NCBI GenBank assembly: GCA_944739405.2
Contig: OX123182.2
Coordinates: 56,671,183 to 56,735,182 of the forward strand
DNA from: Euclidia mi
Taxonomy: Eukaryota; Arthropoda; Insecta; Lepidoptera; Erebidae
Length of the DNA: 64,000 bases
Reading direction: 5' to 3'
The number at the start of each line of letters is the position of its first letter. Position 1 is the stretch's first letter. The notes under the pieces are model-generated. The model ran no database searches, had not been told where the DNA came from, and was given only the letters and a program-made list of their open reading frames with translations. The translations under genes and the position numbers were made by a program. Below, one piece after another: positions 47,925 to 58,364 of this stretch.

Positions 47925-48380
47925 TTATATAGCGGTAATAATTGGCGGACATGAGTTTTCGAGCGTCTCGAATCTTCCATTATTTCTTTGTCGCCGTTGA
48001 GCAGGGCGGCCAATAGCGAGGCGTTTTGGGAAGGGATTCATAAAACGTACAACAGGGCGCACGTAGCTCCCCTTCGCGGTTTTCACGGTAACAACGCGGG
48101 TTGTACCGTCCTTGGAAGTATACAGTTTCTCTACGATGGCTAACGGCCATGAAAGCGGCGGAGCATTATCATGTATTATGACGACCAACGTACCCTCCTG
48201 TATAGGGGATGCAGGACTATTCCACTTGGATCTAGCTTGAAGCTGGTGTAGATATTCCGCACGCCAGCGCCGCCAGAATGACTGCACGAGTTTATCCAGC
48301 AGAGTATGTCTCTGGAGCAAGCTTGAAGAGTCTGCTTCAGGAGCCGGAAATGACGATAATCCCCGCTTTTTCTCCCCATA
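47925..48380 (-). pseudogene. BEL/Pao retrotransposon Pol C-terminus
   Basis: LLQRHTLLDKLVQSFWRRWR, AEYLHQLQARSKWNS, QEGTLVVIIHDNAPPLSWPL, AIVEKLYTSKDGTTRVVTVK and GSYVRPVVRFMNPFP match the conserved C-terminal domain (DUF5641) of BEL/Pao Pol, downstream of the integrase. About 130 codons are open to a TAA at 47925. Protease, RT, RNase H and integrase are all missing, so this is a solo pol tail. Confidence 0.8.
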
Positions 48381-48725
48381 TAATTATTTAGTATACGCTA
48401 CTCGTCATGATAATGAGTATCTTCATGATCATAAAGTTCAGTATATTTCTGAACTAGCGAAATTAACAGCTCTTCATTCATTTCGATAATTTTAATGTGG
48501 GTATTTACGCCAAGTAGTACCCGTCTACATTCATCCGCCCGCTGACCCGCGTTAAGGCGCGCCAAGTCGAGTCGAAACGTGTCACCGCAGAAATTCGCCT
48601 GACGAGCGATGCGCGCGGTAGATTCGATTCGGCGCGCCGCGGCTCGTCGCTAATGAACGCAGGTTCATAGAAACATATAGGAAGCGACTTTCTGCATTTC
48701 GATTCGGCTCGGCGCGGCGAACCTA

Positions 48726-49330
48726 GTGGACGCTAGCCTTGATACTGCAGCGCATGCTGAACGACCTGCCAACGGCAATCCGCTCCTGATAAGGATCCAG
48801 CTGAGATGGTGTGGTCATGTGCAGCGCATGGAAGCCCGCAAACTTCCTAAGACCGTCTTCTACTCGGAGCTTGCCTTAGGAAAACGTACACAGGGTGGGC
48901 AATACCTGCGCTACAAGGACGTTCTCAAACGTCACCTTACGAGTTGTAGCATACCCGCTGATAGATGTCAGGACCTTGCTTAAAACCGAGAAAGGTGGCG
49001 CTCTAAAATCTACAAAGCCAGTGAAAGTTTTGAAACTCTTCGTCTTGAAGAACTAGACAGGAAACGCCAAATAAGAAAAATCGCCCTAAGCCCTCATACA
49101 ACTATACATATAACCACACTAATCAGCTCTTCTGTGCACGGTGTAAACAGACTTTTAAGACCAAATTTGGCTTTGCCAGCCATCAGAGAGCTCACGGAAG
49201 AAATGCAAACTAGTCTGGGTCGCTGTCATCGGATACGGTGGAGAGGACTATATATATATGTTATCGATAGCACTGATGCAAAAATAGTATCTACTTGGCA
49301 ATGCACCTTTGGTGAACAATTTTTGAATAA
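48726..49330 (+). pseudogene. RTE-like LINE ORF C-terminus with zinc finger
   Basis: IRIQLRWCGHVQRMEARKLP and KTVFYSELALGKRTQGGQ and LRYKDVLKRHL are the end of an RTE-like ORF. After a TAA at 48980 an open frame continues (RERWRSKIYKASESFETLRL), and in another frame there is a C2H2 finger CARCKQTFKTKFGFASHQRAH (near 49133-49195). The finger is a known terminal feature of this LINE type. RT is missing. Two frame breaks. Confidence 0.8.
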
Positions 49331-49404
49331 TTGAGAGAATTCTTTTTCTTTGTTGGAAGGATAAATCCCACTAAAATAATAAATTATGCAAACTCGTAGT
49401 ACAC

Positions 49405-49532
49405 CAAGACTCGAAACAACACATATTGAATCATACAAAGTGCTGTCTCGTGTAGGCATCGAACTCAAAACACTCCGCGCAACGCTAAACGGAGACGCGA
49501 CCGTTCAAACCACTACGCCATACGTTAAGTCA
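49405..49532 (-). mobile_element. SINE (tRNA-like head)
   Basis: The minus strand reads GACTTAACGTATGGCGTAGT with B-box-like GAGTTCGATGCC and the complement of ATACAAAGTGCTGTCTCGTG. Same family as 7735 and 57270. Confidence 0.7.
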
Positions 49533-50190
49533 AATCTATAACCTGAGACCTACTAATAAGGTAGTAAACAAAAGCCAACTATGATGATAGCAATATGATT
49601 ATATCACCAAAATTGGTTCAAATAATTATTCTTCGCTTAGAAAGCACTTCAACTATGATATAATAGCAATATTGACTCTACTACGACCGGCCAACTCGGT
49701 AACTCGTTCGGCAACTGAATACTAACACCGTTAAGTACCTTTCTAATCACATCTACTACATTACGTCATAGTGAACCCTCCACGGTTAATATTCACCAAA
49801 AAAAATCTCTACGGACATTATTTTATATTGAGGGAATATTTCATGAAAATGTTGTTTGTGCTACTATATTAATTTAAATATATTTACCACCGCCTTCGAG
49901 TGTCCTTATTTATTTTAATTTGTAACTGATATTTCTATGAACCACTCTTAGCTTTTATCTTGGTCTATACCAGCCACTTCAGCTTAACCTCCTTTACAGA
50001 ACCTACGCTTCACTAGTATTTATGTAATGGGTTGCTGTCGGGTTAATGTACTAGTCGGCACGTGGAAGAACTTTAGGCCGTTCTTCTGACCTGAGAGTAC
50101 TGAAATTAATTTTATTTTATTATTATGTTATCGTGATATAGACTTGTCATGTAAATATAGGTAAAAATATACTTTAGTTTTATTATACTT
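49533..50190. other. Nothing recognised
   Basis: No feature seen. Confidence 0.4.
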
Positions 50191-50194
50191 TAGT

Positions 50195-50445
50195 TTTGAC
50201 AACCGGTTAGTGCAGCGGGAGTGTAGGCGACTGCTACGCCGATGGTCGCGGGTTCGATTCCCGCTCAAGTCAAACATTTGTGTGCATGAACATGGATGTT
50301 TGTCTTGGTTTGGGTGTTTCTATGTATTATATGTATGTATTTACAAAAAGAAGTATATATGTATGTTTATCCATTATCTAGTATCCATAACACAAGCTCT
50401 GCTTGGCTTGGGACTAGATAGTGATGTGCGTATGTGGTAGAATAT
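50195..50445 (+). mobile_element. SINE (CAACCGGTTAGTGCAGCGGG family)
   Basis: A full-length relative of the SINE in copia (17478-17745): B box GGTTCGATTCC at 50250, then AAACATTTGTGTGCATGAAC and TTGGGACTAGATAGTG, with a TA-rich tail. Confidence 0.85.
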
Positions 50446-51042
50446 TATATATATTATATCTTACGTGTTTAAAGAAAAGTACAAAGTTTCAGACCCTATC
50501 TACAGCATGTTTATTAATATTATCATCTATATTTATTTATTAAGAAAAAACTTACCATTTATTGTATGATGTTTTCTACCACTTCATTTATCGTAACATT
50601 TTAGAGGGTAGTGAGACTTGCCTCTTAAGGCGATATGGACTCGGCGATAATGCAGTTTTCACGGACTGAAAGTTGCGCGGCATGCTCGTTCACTAAGCGC
50701 AGCGCTAGTGTTCGCCTTCGACTCGCGGCACAGAATGCTCGCGGCTTAGATTTCGGCTGCGCACTATCACAGATTAGGTACCTGCGAAACGCGGCCAGTC
50801 GCAGTCATCCGTCGCGATTTTATAAGGAAGCAATGGGATGACGACTCGCTTATGGAATCTATAGATATCGTTATTTTTTTAAACATTGTAATGCCGAAAA
50901 ATCTTATGAAGATTTGAATTAGGTAAGTACCTTAACAAATATGATTAAATAACAAAATAGGTAAAGTTAGGTACCTAGATTTATCGATTTTGTTATTATA
51001 TACCTACCTACTTAGTACATACCTACACCGCCAGCATACTAA
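50446..51042. other. No gene called
   Basis: A GC-rich 200-bp patch at 50630-50840 is open for 68 codons on the plus strand but shows no motif; probably a repeat fragment. Confidence 0.4.
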
Positions 51043-51585
51043 CATAGTATAAAAAGAATAGTAGGATAGCTTCATACAAATCGGTCGACGCGCCGCCGCG
51101 CTGGTTTGAATGTACGCGTGAGTCGCCGGCGCCGTGTACGCACGCACACACTCTCATAGACGAGCGCAGCGTCAGTACGGGATGCGCCGCGCGTCTGATC
51201 GCGCCATTTCATGTAGATACTACACTGCTCGCCCGCTCGAATTGTTTATGACTGTACATTCAGTTTTGCAATAAACGTTATTAATATTATACAATGTGTT
51301 AAACGACAGTAAATTAAACTTGTTACATTTTTCTCGCTATAAAGGGCATTTAGATAGTTATATAACGCTTAAGTAGTCAGTAGGTATTTGAAAAAAATGT
51401 ATGCAAGCTTAAATTCTGTAATATTCAGCGCAATCACTTAAAAAACGGTGAAAAAAAAGCGCGCGCACCGACAAAGCCGGCGCCGCGGTGTAAACAAGTG
51501 ACAACCCGTTCGTCATCGCAAGAGTAGGCAATTAACCGTATAAGCCGAGTGGCCTTAGCTAACCTACTATTCTTTTTTTACTATG
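51043..51585. mobile_element. MITE with CATAGTA...TACTATG ends, uninterrupted copy
   Basis: Terminal inverted repeats CATAGTATAAAAAGAATAGT and ACTATTCTTTTTTTACTATG, extending through GTAGG(A/T)TAGC. GC-rich subterminal regions (CCGCCGCGCTGGTTTGAATG; AAAGCCGGCGCCGCGG) flank an AT-rich centre (TGTGTTAAACGACAGTAAAT). Candidate 7-bp target duplication ATACTAA/ATACTAT. No ORF. The second copy, at 59016-60523, carries a piggyBac insertion. Confidence 0.8.
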
Positions 51586-51944
51586 ATACTATGTAAAAAA
51601 TGATGTAAAAAATTAAATGTAAGAAATAACTCGCGAGTGCAATTAATACATGATACCTATTATTATCTTCAGTACCTACTATTATTATATGACTATAAAC
51701 ATCATCAAATTCATCTAAAACTAAATCTTAGATTTACGCGATATAGTAACACATGCAGGTACAAACGTAATTTTGATCACCAACGCCACAGTTTAGAATC
51801 CATGCAGTTGAGAAACGAATGTACCTACTTGCGTAGAGTAGCTGCAATAGCGGGGAACCGCGGGTTGGTGGGCAGCGTGGCTTGTCGTCACCAAAATATA
51901 TTGCCATTCTAATGATAATATATGACGATGAATATTAAATATGA

Positions 51945-52220
51945 CGATCGGATGGCGGAATGGTTACTGTATGTAACAGCCACGCCGAAGGTCGCGGGTT
52001 CGATTACCGCACAAGTCAAATATTTGTGTGCATAAATGTGTGTGGGCACAAGTCAAATGCCTGTTTGACTTAGTCTGGGTGTTTCTTTGTATAAAAATAT
52101 GTATATATTTTCAAAAAAAAATGTATATAAGTATGTATATCACTTGTCTAGTACCTATAGTACAAGCTCTGCTTAGTTTGGGACTAGATGGTGTTGTGTG
52201 AATGTGTGGAAATATATTAT
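51945..52220 (+). mobile_element. SINE (GATCGGATGGCGGAATGG family)
   Basis: Head with GGTTCGATTACC, then TATTTGTGTGCATAAATGTG, GTTTCTTTGTATAAAAATAT and AGTTTGGGACTAGATGG. Its 3' end abuts the Helitron at 52221. Confidence 0.8.
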
Positions 52221-52457
52221 ACTAGCCGTTTCCCGCGGTTTCACCCGCGTCCTGAGGGAACTACTTCGCGTACCCGAAAAATCCAAATATCTTACGGACC
52301 CCTATTTTTTCTAAAACAAAATATAGCCTATGTTACTCGCAGATAATGTAACTTTCTAATAGTGAAAGAATTTTTAAAATCGGGCCAGTAGTTTTTAAGT
52401 TTATCCATTACAAACAAACAAAAATAAAAAAAATCCTCTTTATAATATTAGTGTAGA
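52221..52457 (-). mobile_element. Non-autonomous Helitron, complete
   Basis: The minus strand starts TCTACACTAATATTATAAAGAGG and ends ACCGCGGGAAACGGCTAGT. Full length 237 bp, with a near-identical 3' half at 3357-3487. It lies about 170 bp beyond the stop codon of the transposase-nuclease gene. Confidence 0.85.
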
Positions 52458-52627
52458 AGTGTAGATTATATATAAGTATATACGTGTCGAAATGATAATA
52501 TAATTTATTAGAAGTCAGTAAAAATTGATATAATTATTCTTTGTCAAGAATATGTCGGCCAAGAATTGTAAATAGGTAATAATAAAATAATAATGACAAA
52601 ATATTTTAATAATCATTAAAATCAACT

Positions 52628-52914
52628 TATTGTGACTGTGATATGGAAGGAGCTTCTTCTGTGAAGTTATCAGGCGGAACATTTTCTTTGTCTTCTCGTA
52701 ATAATTGTATTTTTCTTAGCGGCATTCCTCATTTATATCTTGGATCTATTATTTCCGGCAGAAGACATTCGTTATAAAAACGAATAAGCTTGGGTTCCAT
52801 TTTTGTGTCCCAAAATGTAGAATCCCTCATGATCTTTATGACGTGTACAGGCGTTGTTTCCCCGGACCATATGCCAAGCAAACAGTACTTGCGCCCAGTT
52901 ACACGAAGTTGGCC
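52628..52914 (-). CDS. Exon 5: end of the YqaJ nuclease domain
   Basis: The acceptor CTGATTTCAG opens GQLRVTGRKYCLLGIWSG, the strand-helix that follows motif IV in YqaJ proteins, then VIKIMRDSTFWDTKMEPKL and LPEIIDPRYK. A TGA at 52729-52731 follows (CGA to TGA would explain it). The frame then stays open through PLRKIQLLREDKENVPPDN to a TAA at 52628. Confidence 0.75.
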
Positions 52915-53048
52915 CTGAAATCAGATTATTTACAATGTAATCATGAATTTAGTCAACAAAGAATCAAATAAATATGTGTATAATTCTCTGAAAATATTTC
53001 TGTATAGTAAAATATACATACAATATAATACAAATGAATACAAATCAC

Positions 53049-55181
53049 CTGCACTTGATAATACCAATTACTTGATATTTTCGTTGTTATAGAGCCTGTC
53101 TTTTTATTATACTGCAATATTTGAATTTTGTTTTCTTTTATTGCATTTTCTAGCCCTTTTCTGTATGCAGTAATTGGACATTTCATTTCAACGATTGCCT
53201 CTTTGCCTACGAGTCTGGGGTTGCACCAATAAAAGGATATTCCTTGTCTATAAAAAGGCCACAATTCTCAATAGTAATAGATTCCTGGTCCTGCATTTGC
53301 TGTAACGCCTGTTTTTCTTTTTCTATACCATGAGCAACAGCCGTAATGTGTGCTAAATTTTTTTTATAGATTATATTTTTAACCAACGATGAAGTATCAG
53401 TTGTTGGCTTCAATTTACAAATCGGGCCAAAATTTGATGCTGTCACGATTTTTTTTCTTATTTCTATCCATTCGCTCGAATCCATTTGTAATACTGTCGA
53501 TTGCTCAATGCAATCTCTATCATTTAGCAATATTTTTAAATTATGATGGAAATTCTGCTTGGCTTGTTCCATTAGATCTGGTGACATATCCGGTTCGGCA
53601 CTATTGGGACCATAATCATATTGTAGATTACTATATTGATTTTTTCTTAGTTTTTTTATCGGATGCTCTTTATTTTGTTTCCGTTTCAGTGATTTTTTTT
53701 GTTCCATTTCCTTAAGTTTGCCTCTTGGACTTGCACCTGATAATGATTTCTGTACAAACGATATAGCGGCCTCATTATTAAATGATACTACAGCAGCAGA
53801 GCACCTCGATTGGTATCCTCGCCTCTGAGAAAAATTTATTCTTTTCCCTCCAACAAATTTGGCCACAACACTGTTAAAACGCTTGACGGTGTTTGTGTCA
53901 ACATTTTCAATAAGACTGCGTGACTTTGCAGATACAGTAGCAATAATTGCATTCAATCTGAATAAAAAGGTTAAGTTTTTAATAATTTTTTCATCAGTTG
54001 TTTCATTCTGTTCTTTAGAACAATAATAATATTTGCAAAGCCTGTGATCGCCGTAAGCATGTGCCAACGAATTATTAATGTCATTATGTAATATAGAAAT
54101 GGCTATGTTTTTAGACTTATCATCAATTTTATTATGAAATTCTATGGATTTTACTATAGCATTTCTAATACTCATTATTTTTGTGTTAGTGAGAGTTTTT
54201 CTGCAAGCAAGGGCATATTTAGTTTCTTTTGTCACCGTCCGAAGTTTTTTGCATAGATTGCGTAGAATATGATTCTTGCATTCTACTTTTTCTACTGTGA
54301 CCCCCTGGTTTTGATATGGGTTCGCTGTCAGTATTTTCGAATACGTTGAGGAATCTCCATCTGCGATAAGCCTTGAATAAATAAGACCATACATTGCTAA
54401 TGAAAATTGGAATCCCTCAACGATTATGTCTGATTCCATGGCACTTGAGGCACCGCTATAATTTTTAAAACATACATGTTTCCTTGGAGGTTCATCCTTT
54501 TTTGCCGCGCGTGCACAAACTAGGCAATATTTATTTTTGACTCCGATGTAAAGTACTTCACCAAATTTCCGTCCAATTATTGCTGCAGCACCAGATAAAG
54601 CTTTAAAATTTGTACCATATGATCTTGCTGACCAACATCCGTCTACATAAACGTCGATCAAGGGTACACCATTTTTAGTTTTGCCTTCAGCAATCGCTGC
54701 CTCTTTTTCGCGCATACTCGTAGCTGCAGCTTCCATCGATTCAACTGCAACATTTTCCCAAGCATCGTAAACCTGGTTTTGAAGGCGCATATAATATTTT
54801 GACGAAAATATTGGAACATCCATAGCGGAAAAAATTTCATGGAATTGTGAATAACCTATGCCTGAAGCAACAATACCACTAGTAGCTGCAATGTTAGCAT
54901 TAACACGCTCTGTATTTTGTGTATTAGGATCTTCAGAATGGATGATCGCCACTTCGTGGCACATATTGCACTCGAATTTAAATTTCGAAACTAGCCCTAT
55001 TCTATTTTCGCCCACCATTTTAAAATTGTCAGTTTTACAGTCAAACAAACCATTATGGCGTGCTTTATCTTGCAGTTGAGTCAAAAAATAATTTAGGTCA
55101 ATCATTCTTCTACCACTGAGCGGTTCAAAGTTATTCGTTTCAGTTTCTTTTTCTATTATTAATTCTTGTTCTTCTTTATTT
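53049..55181 (-). CDS. Exon 4: Mutator-like transposase core and start of YqaJ nuclease
   Basis: Open from the acceptor TTGTTTCAG to about 53211. Residue numbers count from an upstream in-frame Met at 55231, which lies in the intron; real coding begins at 18. A CNMC pair (88, 91) starts a zinc-binding N-terminal fold. The DDE core has DVYVDGCWSARSYG (Asp193/197) and IADGDSSTY (Asp291/293). Between them KYCLVCARA (Cys236, 239) and HVC (252-254) form an inserted zinc motif. A lysine-rich patch at 503-528 may be a nuclear signal. The nuclease begins near 585 with SSEWIEIRKKIVTASNFG and reaches FIGATPDS (Asp673), where the frame slips. In the next frame AIVEMKCP (Glu-x-Lys, near 53181-53189) and NWYYQVQ (the motif-IV Gln) complete its active site before the donor CAG|GTGATT. 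Confidence 0.85.
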
Positions 55182-55270
55182 CTGAAACAAAATAAATTTG
55201 TATTTATTTGGAAAGTGATAATAATAACCACTCAAATAAGACAAACTATTATTTAACGCTTAGTTCTTAC

Positions 55271-55351
55271 TCTTTTGTTGGTGGTATGGCTGAATCAGAG
55301 GTTAACAAAATGTTTTCTGCCCTCGCATTATTTTGTGATATCTTTGTTTGT
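55271..55351 (-). CDS. Exon 3 of the transposase-nuclease gene
   Basis: Acceptor TTGTTTTTGCAG, donor GTAAGAAC. Reads QTKISQNNARAENILLTSD then SAIPPTK with a Glu codon completed at the next join. 81 bases. Low-complexity linker. Confidence 0.7.
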
Positions 55352-55549
55352 CTGCAAAAACAAGAAAAAAATGTTTAGACTAGCTGCAAGCGATACACAA
55401 CCATCCGTTCTACAAAATTCATGTATAATTGTATTGCCGCGGTCTGTTTTTACTTACATAAGTTATACGTTATACCTTACTTCTTAAGTAGGTAAATATT
55501 TTTTTTATTGAATACAATTATTTATTATAATGAATTATAGTACACTTAC

Positions 55550-55648
55550 TCAATAGCTGAAATTATTTCGATATTAGATAATGGAGTAAAGGACGCGTGA
55601 CCAAGCTCTTCACTACCATCAGCTGTTTTCTGCTTTCCATTTAGTGTC
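55550..55648 (-). CDS. Exon 2 of the transposase-nuclease gene
   Basis: Acceptor CATTTTCAG, donor GTAAGTGTAC. Reads TLNGKQKTADGSEELGHASF then TPLSNIEIISAIE, polar and probably a linker. 99 bases; in phase with both neighbours. Confidence 0.7.
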
Positions 55649-56572
55649 CTGAAAATGACACAATATTCTAATCTATTTACTTTATTTTCAGTTCCACTTC
55701 AATCGCCTGTATTTTTTAGTTGTTCCTGGATATAATAAAAGCTACTGAACCACTTTCGATGATATCGTTACTTTTCTCTAAGGTAAAATAAATGAGAGCA
55801 AATAAAAAAAAGAATAGTTACAATCTGTTTACTAGTTTCGATGAACCAATATATACACAACACGGTCTATAATATTTTGCATATTTGTTTGCGTAACTTT
55901 AAATTATCATATAAATATTTAGTAGTTTCAAAAATACATAGATTCATACGCGTCGAATTAATGTGTGGCGTATGTATATAAGTTAGCGACCCTACGTATA
56001 TGCAGCCCTAAAGTTTCGCCCTAAAGTAAAAGATTTCGTGGAATAGTCATCCAAAAAGTTGTGTGAAATACCTATTTCTTGGAATAGTTGTGCAAAAAGT
56101 TGTTTTGTACAATAATTTGGTATAAATTAGGGAGTCGTAATTAAATACACAGTCTGAAATCTGGAATCTGCGTGTTTCAATATAACTCTAACAAACCTGG
56201 CTAGCTGGATAGATGCGGACCTGGCTTCTGCCTGCCGGCTGATCATGTGCTGAAGATAACTAGGTACCGTTTTTACCCGACTGCAGGTAGGGTTATGTTT
56301 TTGAAGTTGATTTGAAACAGATACTAATTTATAGATAAAAATTAGACCACAATATGTAAAAAGTAATCTAAAAAGACGTAGATAAGCGCGAGTAAATACC
56401 TGCTTACCTTACAGCGTGTTTTTATACTGTGGCGTGTTCCAAGTAATAAAATAGTCTTCAAACCTCTTTTCTAATTATTGTGTTTCGTGACGACGGTTTG
56501 ACATGACACCGGCCGTCACAAAATTATCACAACACAATTTATTTTCAAAATGTAGCTATATTGCCTACTTAC

Positions 56573-56659
56573 CGATTTTGCCTTATATTTTTCATGTGTT
56601 GCCTTAGCTGACGTAAGCGTTCCTTTTTGCTACCTTTTTATTTTACTGTGATTGCCCAT
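56573..56659 (-). CDS. Exon 1 of the transposase-nuclease gene
   Basis: ATG at 56659 gives MGNHSKIKR, then an extra T makes a TAG. One base later the frame reads SKKERLRQLRQHMKNIRQN, a very basic stretch suited to nuclear import or DNA contact. The donor CG|GTAAGTAGG leaves two bases that join the G at the start of exon 2 to give an Arg codon. Length is 87 bases where 86 would keep frame. Confidence 0.65.
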
Positions 56660-57269
56660 TTTTATATATAACTTTGCGTAAATACTATACGTATTTGTGA
56701 GCGAGAGAAAAGCACAGAACCGTCGCTGACTGTAGTACTGGCGGATCGAGCGGGGCAGGCGCGTAAGGCTTGGACACCACGCGGGAGCATATTTATAATA
56801 TTTAACTGAATAAAAAATTATTTAGTAAAGATATCGATAAAATGGTAAGTACAAATCTAGATTTAGTCAAAAGCTATAGAATAAAACAAATTTCGGGTTG
56901 ATATTCATAATAGTTTCAAAGATGTCGACATTTAAAAAATTCAGAAAGCATATTTTTGAAAAATAAATCTATTGAGCCTTTTATTAGTAATTGTGTTTAC
57001 GCTGAAATAAAAACTTTACTAAAGAGCTGAAGAAATCGAATAGAATAAAATCACAGCTTAGGTAATTGTAGAAGTATTTTATTTCGATTATCAAAAATGC
57101 TGCATTTTGAGCCCATAGCGCCTTAAGAAATATAGTTTTGCTAATTGGAGCTTATATAGGTACTACAGTCATCAATTTTTTTCATCGTTTAGTTACCGAA
57201 TCTACTAATTATTTTTTCTTTTTTTGTAAAATGGACAACTCCCGCAATAGGAATTAGTGCAAATAAATA
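56660..57269. other. 5' flank of the transposase-nuclease gene
   Basis: A GC-richer stretch at 56690-56790 (GGCGGATCGAGCGGGGCAGG) upstream of exon 1 could hold the promoter, but no TATA box or initiator stands out. The rest is AT-rich and empty. Confidence 0.3.
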
Positions 57270-57421
57270 TTGTGTCGCTGTCCACTTTACAGACATACAA
57301 ACAACAATTTATGGATTACACAAAGTGTGGTCTCGTGTAGGAATAGAACCCATGACACTCGGCGCAGCAGTGTCTAAGCGGCGAGGCGGCCGCTTGAACC
57401 ACTACGCCAACCGTGCAGTCA
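57270..57421 (-). mobile_element. SINE (GACTGCACGGTTGGCGTAGT family)
   Basis: Minus-strand head GACTGCACGGTTGGCGTAGT, B-box-like GGGTTCTATTCC, body the complement of GGATTACACAAAGTGTGGTC. Best copy of the family also seen at 7735 and 49405. Confidence 0.8.
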
Positions 57422-57696
57422 TATATAGCTTTACTTAGATAGGTATTGATGAATATTTATATATTAGAGATATAGATCGTGTGTCATCAACATCCTCGTT
57501 ATTTAGGTTGTATCTTAAACTCTTAGAGCTAGTTTATACAGATTTACAATAATTTTAGTTTTTCAAACGGAGCAAGTGCCATACCATACAAAAAATATCA
57601 TAAATGTTAGAGTCGTATTGTATGGTTTTGAAGACCACTGGCTACGCGTAACGACTGTCATTTATAACAGCCAAGATTATTTAATCGATTTAATCC

Positions 57697-57730
57697 AAGG
57701 AGCAATTACTCCATATAATAATTGCTCCTT
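57697..57730. repeat. Short perfect hairpin
   Basis: Arms AAGGAGCAATTA and its complement (12 bp), loop 10; eight bases before the larger fold-back at 57739. Confidence 0.7.
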
Positions 57731-57738
57731 GATTTAAT

Positions 57739-57900
57739 GGATCATTCTCATTAGTTCCATCAGCAATTAGTTCCATGGAAGTAGTGACACTTTTTTTCTC
57801 AGTAGTTCCATGGACTTTGATAATGGACTGACACTACTGAGAAAAAAAGTCTCACTAGTTCCTTGGACCTAATTGCTGCTGGAACTAGTGAGAATGATCC
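57739..57900. repeat. Fold-back element with 68-bp arms
   Basis: Outer arms begin GGATCATTCTCA(T/C)TAGTTCCA and differ at about eight positions; TTAGTTCCATGGA-like units recur inside each arm. The flanks GATTTAAT and GATTTAATC repeat on both sides. No ORF; class unknown. Confidence 0.75.
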
Positions 57901-58364
57901 GATTTAATCTTAAAACCAAACAAATTGCTGCTTTCGATTGCATCCCTTTAAATCTGCGATTCAAACCATAACCGTTCATTAAATTATGATTTTTAATATT
58001 TAACAAAGTTACGTAAAACAAGGACGCTGCTCCATTTTGTTAGTGGGTACATTATTCAATCAGTAAATTATATACCTTATTAGTGTGTATACAGGGTAAT
58101 TTTTTATGTAGTTCGGATATTTTAGTATGTTATACATTTACGAAAATTAATAAACACGTATTTTTTATTTTTTGTTTTACCAAAAAATAACAAAGTTATC
58201 GCTTATTAAAGTATATCTACTTCAAACAGATGTTCATGGTAACTGTGAGCTCGACGCGATACAATAACCGCGCGGGCGCGCTACCTAAAGGTTGAAAGAC
58301 TCGTACCTACACCGATCAGATACTGTGTTCTAGCTTCAAAATTATTGTTATTCACTTACCTACC

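Larger units (their letters stand above)
52628..56659 (-). pseudogene. Five-exon Mutator-like transposase fused to YqaJ-type nuclease
   Basis: The product joins a MULE-type DDE transposase to a C-terminal YqaJ/lambda-exonuclease-type PD-(D/E)XK nuclease. Exons, in transcript order, are 56573-56659, 55550-55648, 55271-55351, 53049-55181 and 52628-52914. All introns are GT-AG, and codon phases (2, 2, 2 and 0 bases carried over) match at all four joins, which is strong evidence for a real spliced gene. Fusions of these two domains are known in arthropod proteins. Three lesions exist: a one-base insertion in exon 1 (TAG at 56631-56633), a frameshift near 53211 and a TGA at 52729-52731. Catalytic residues of both domains are otherwise present. 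No terminal inverted repeats were found, so transposon versus domesticated host gene is undecided. Confidence 0.8.
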
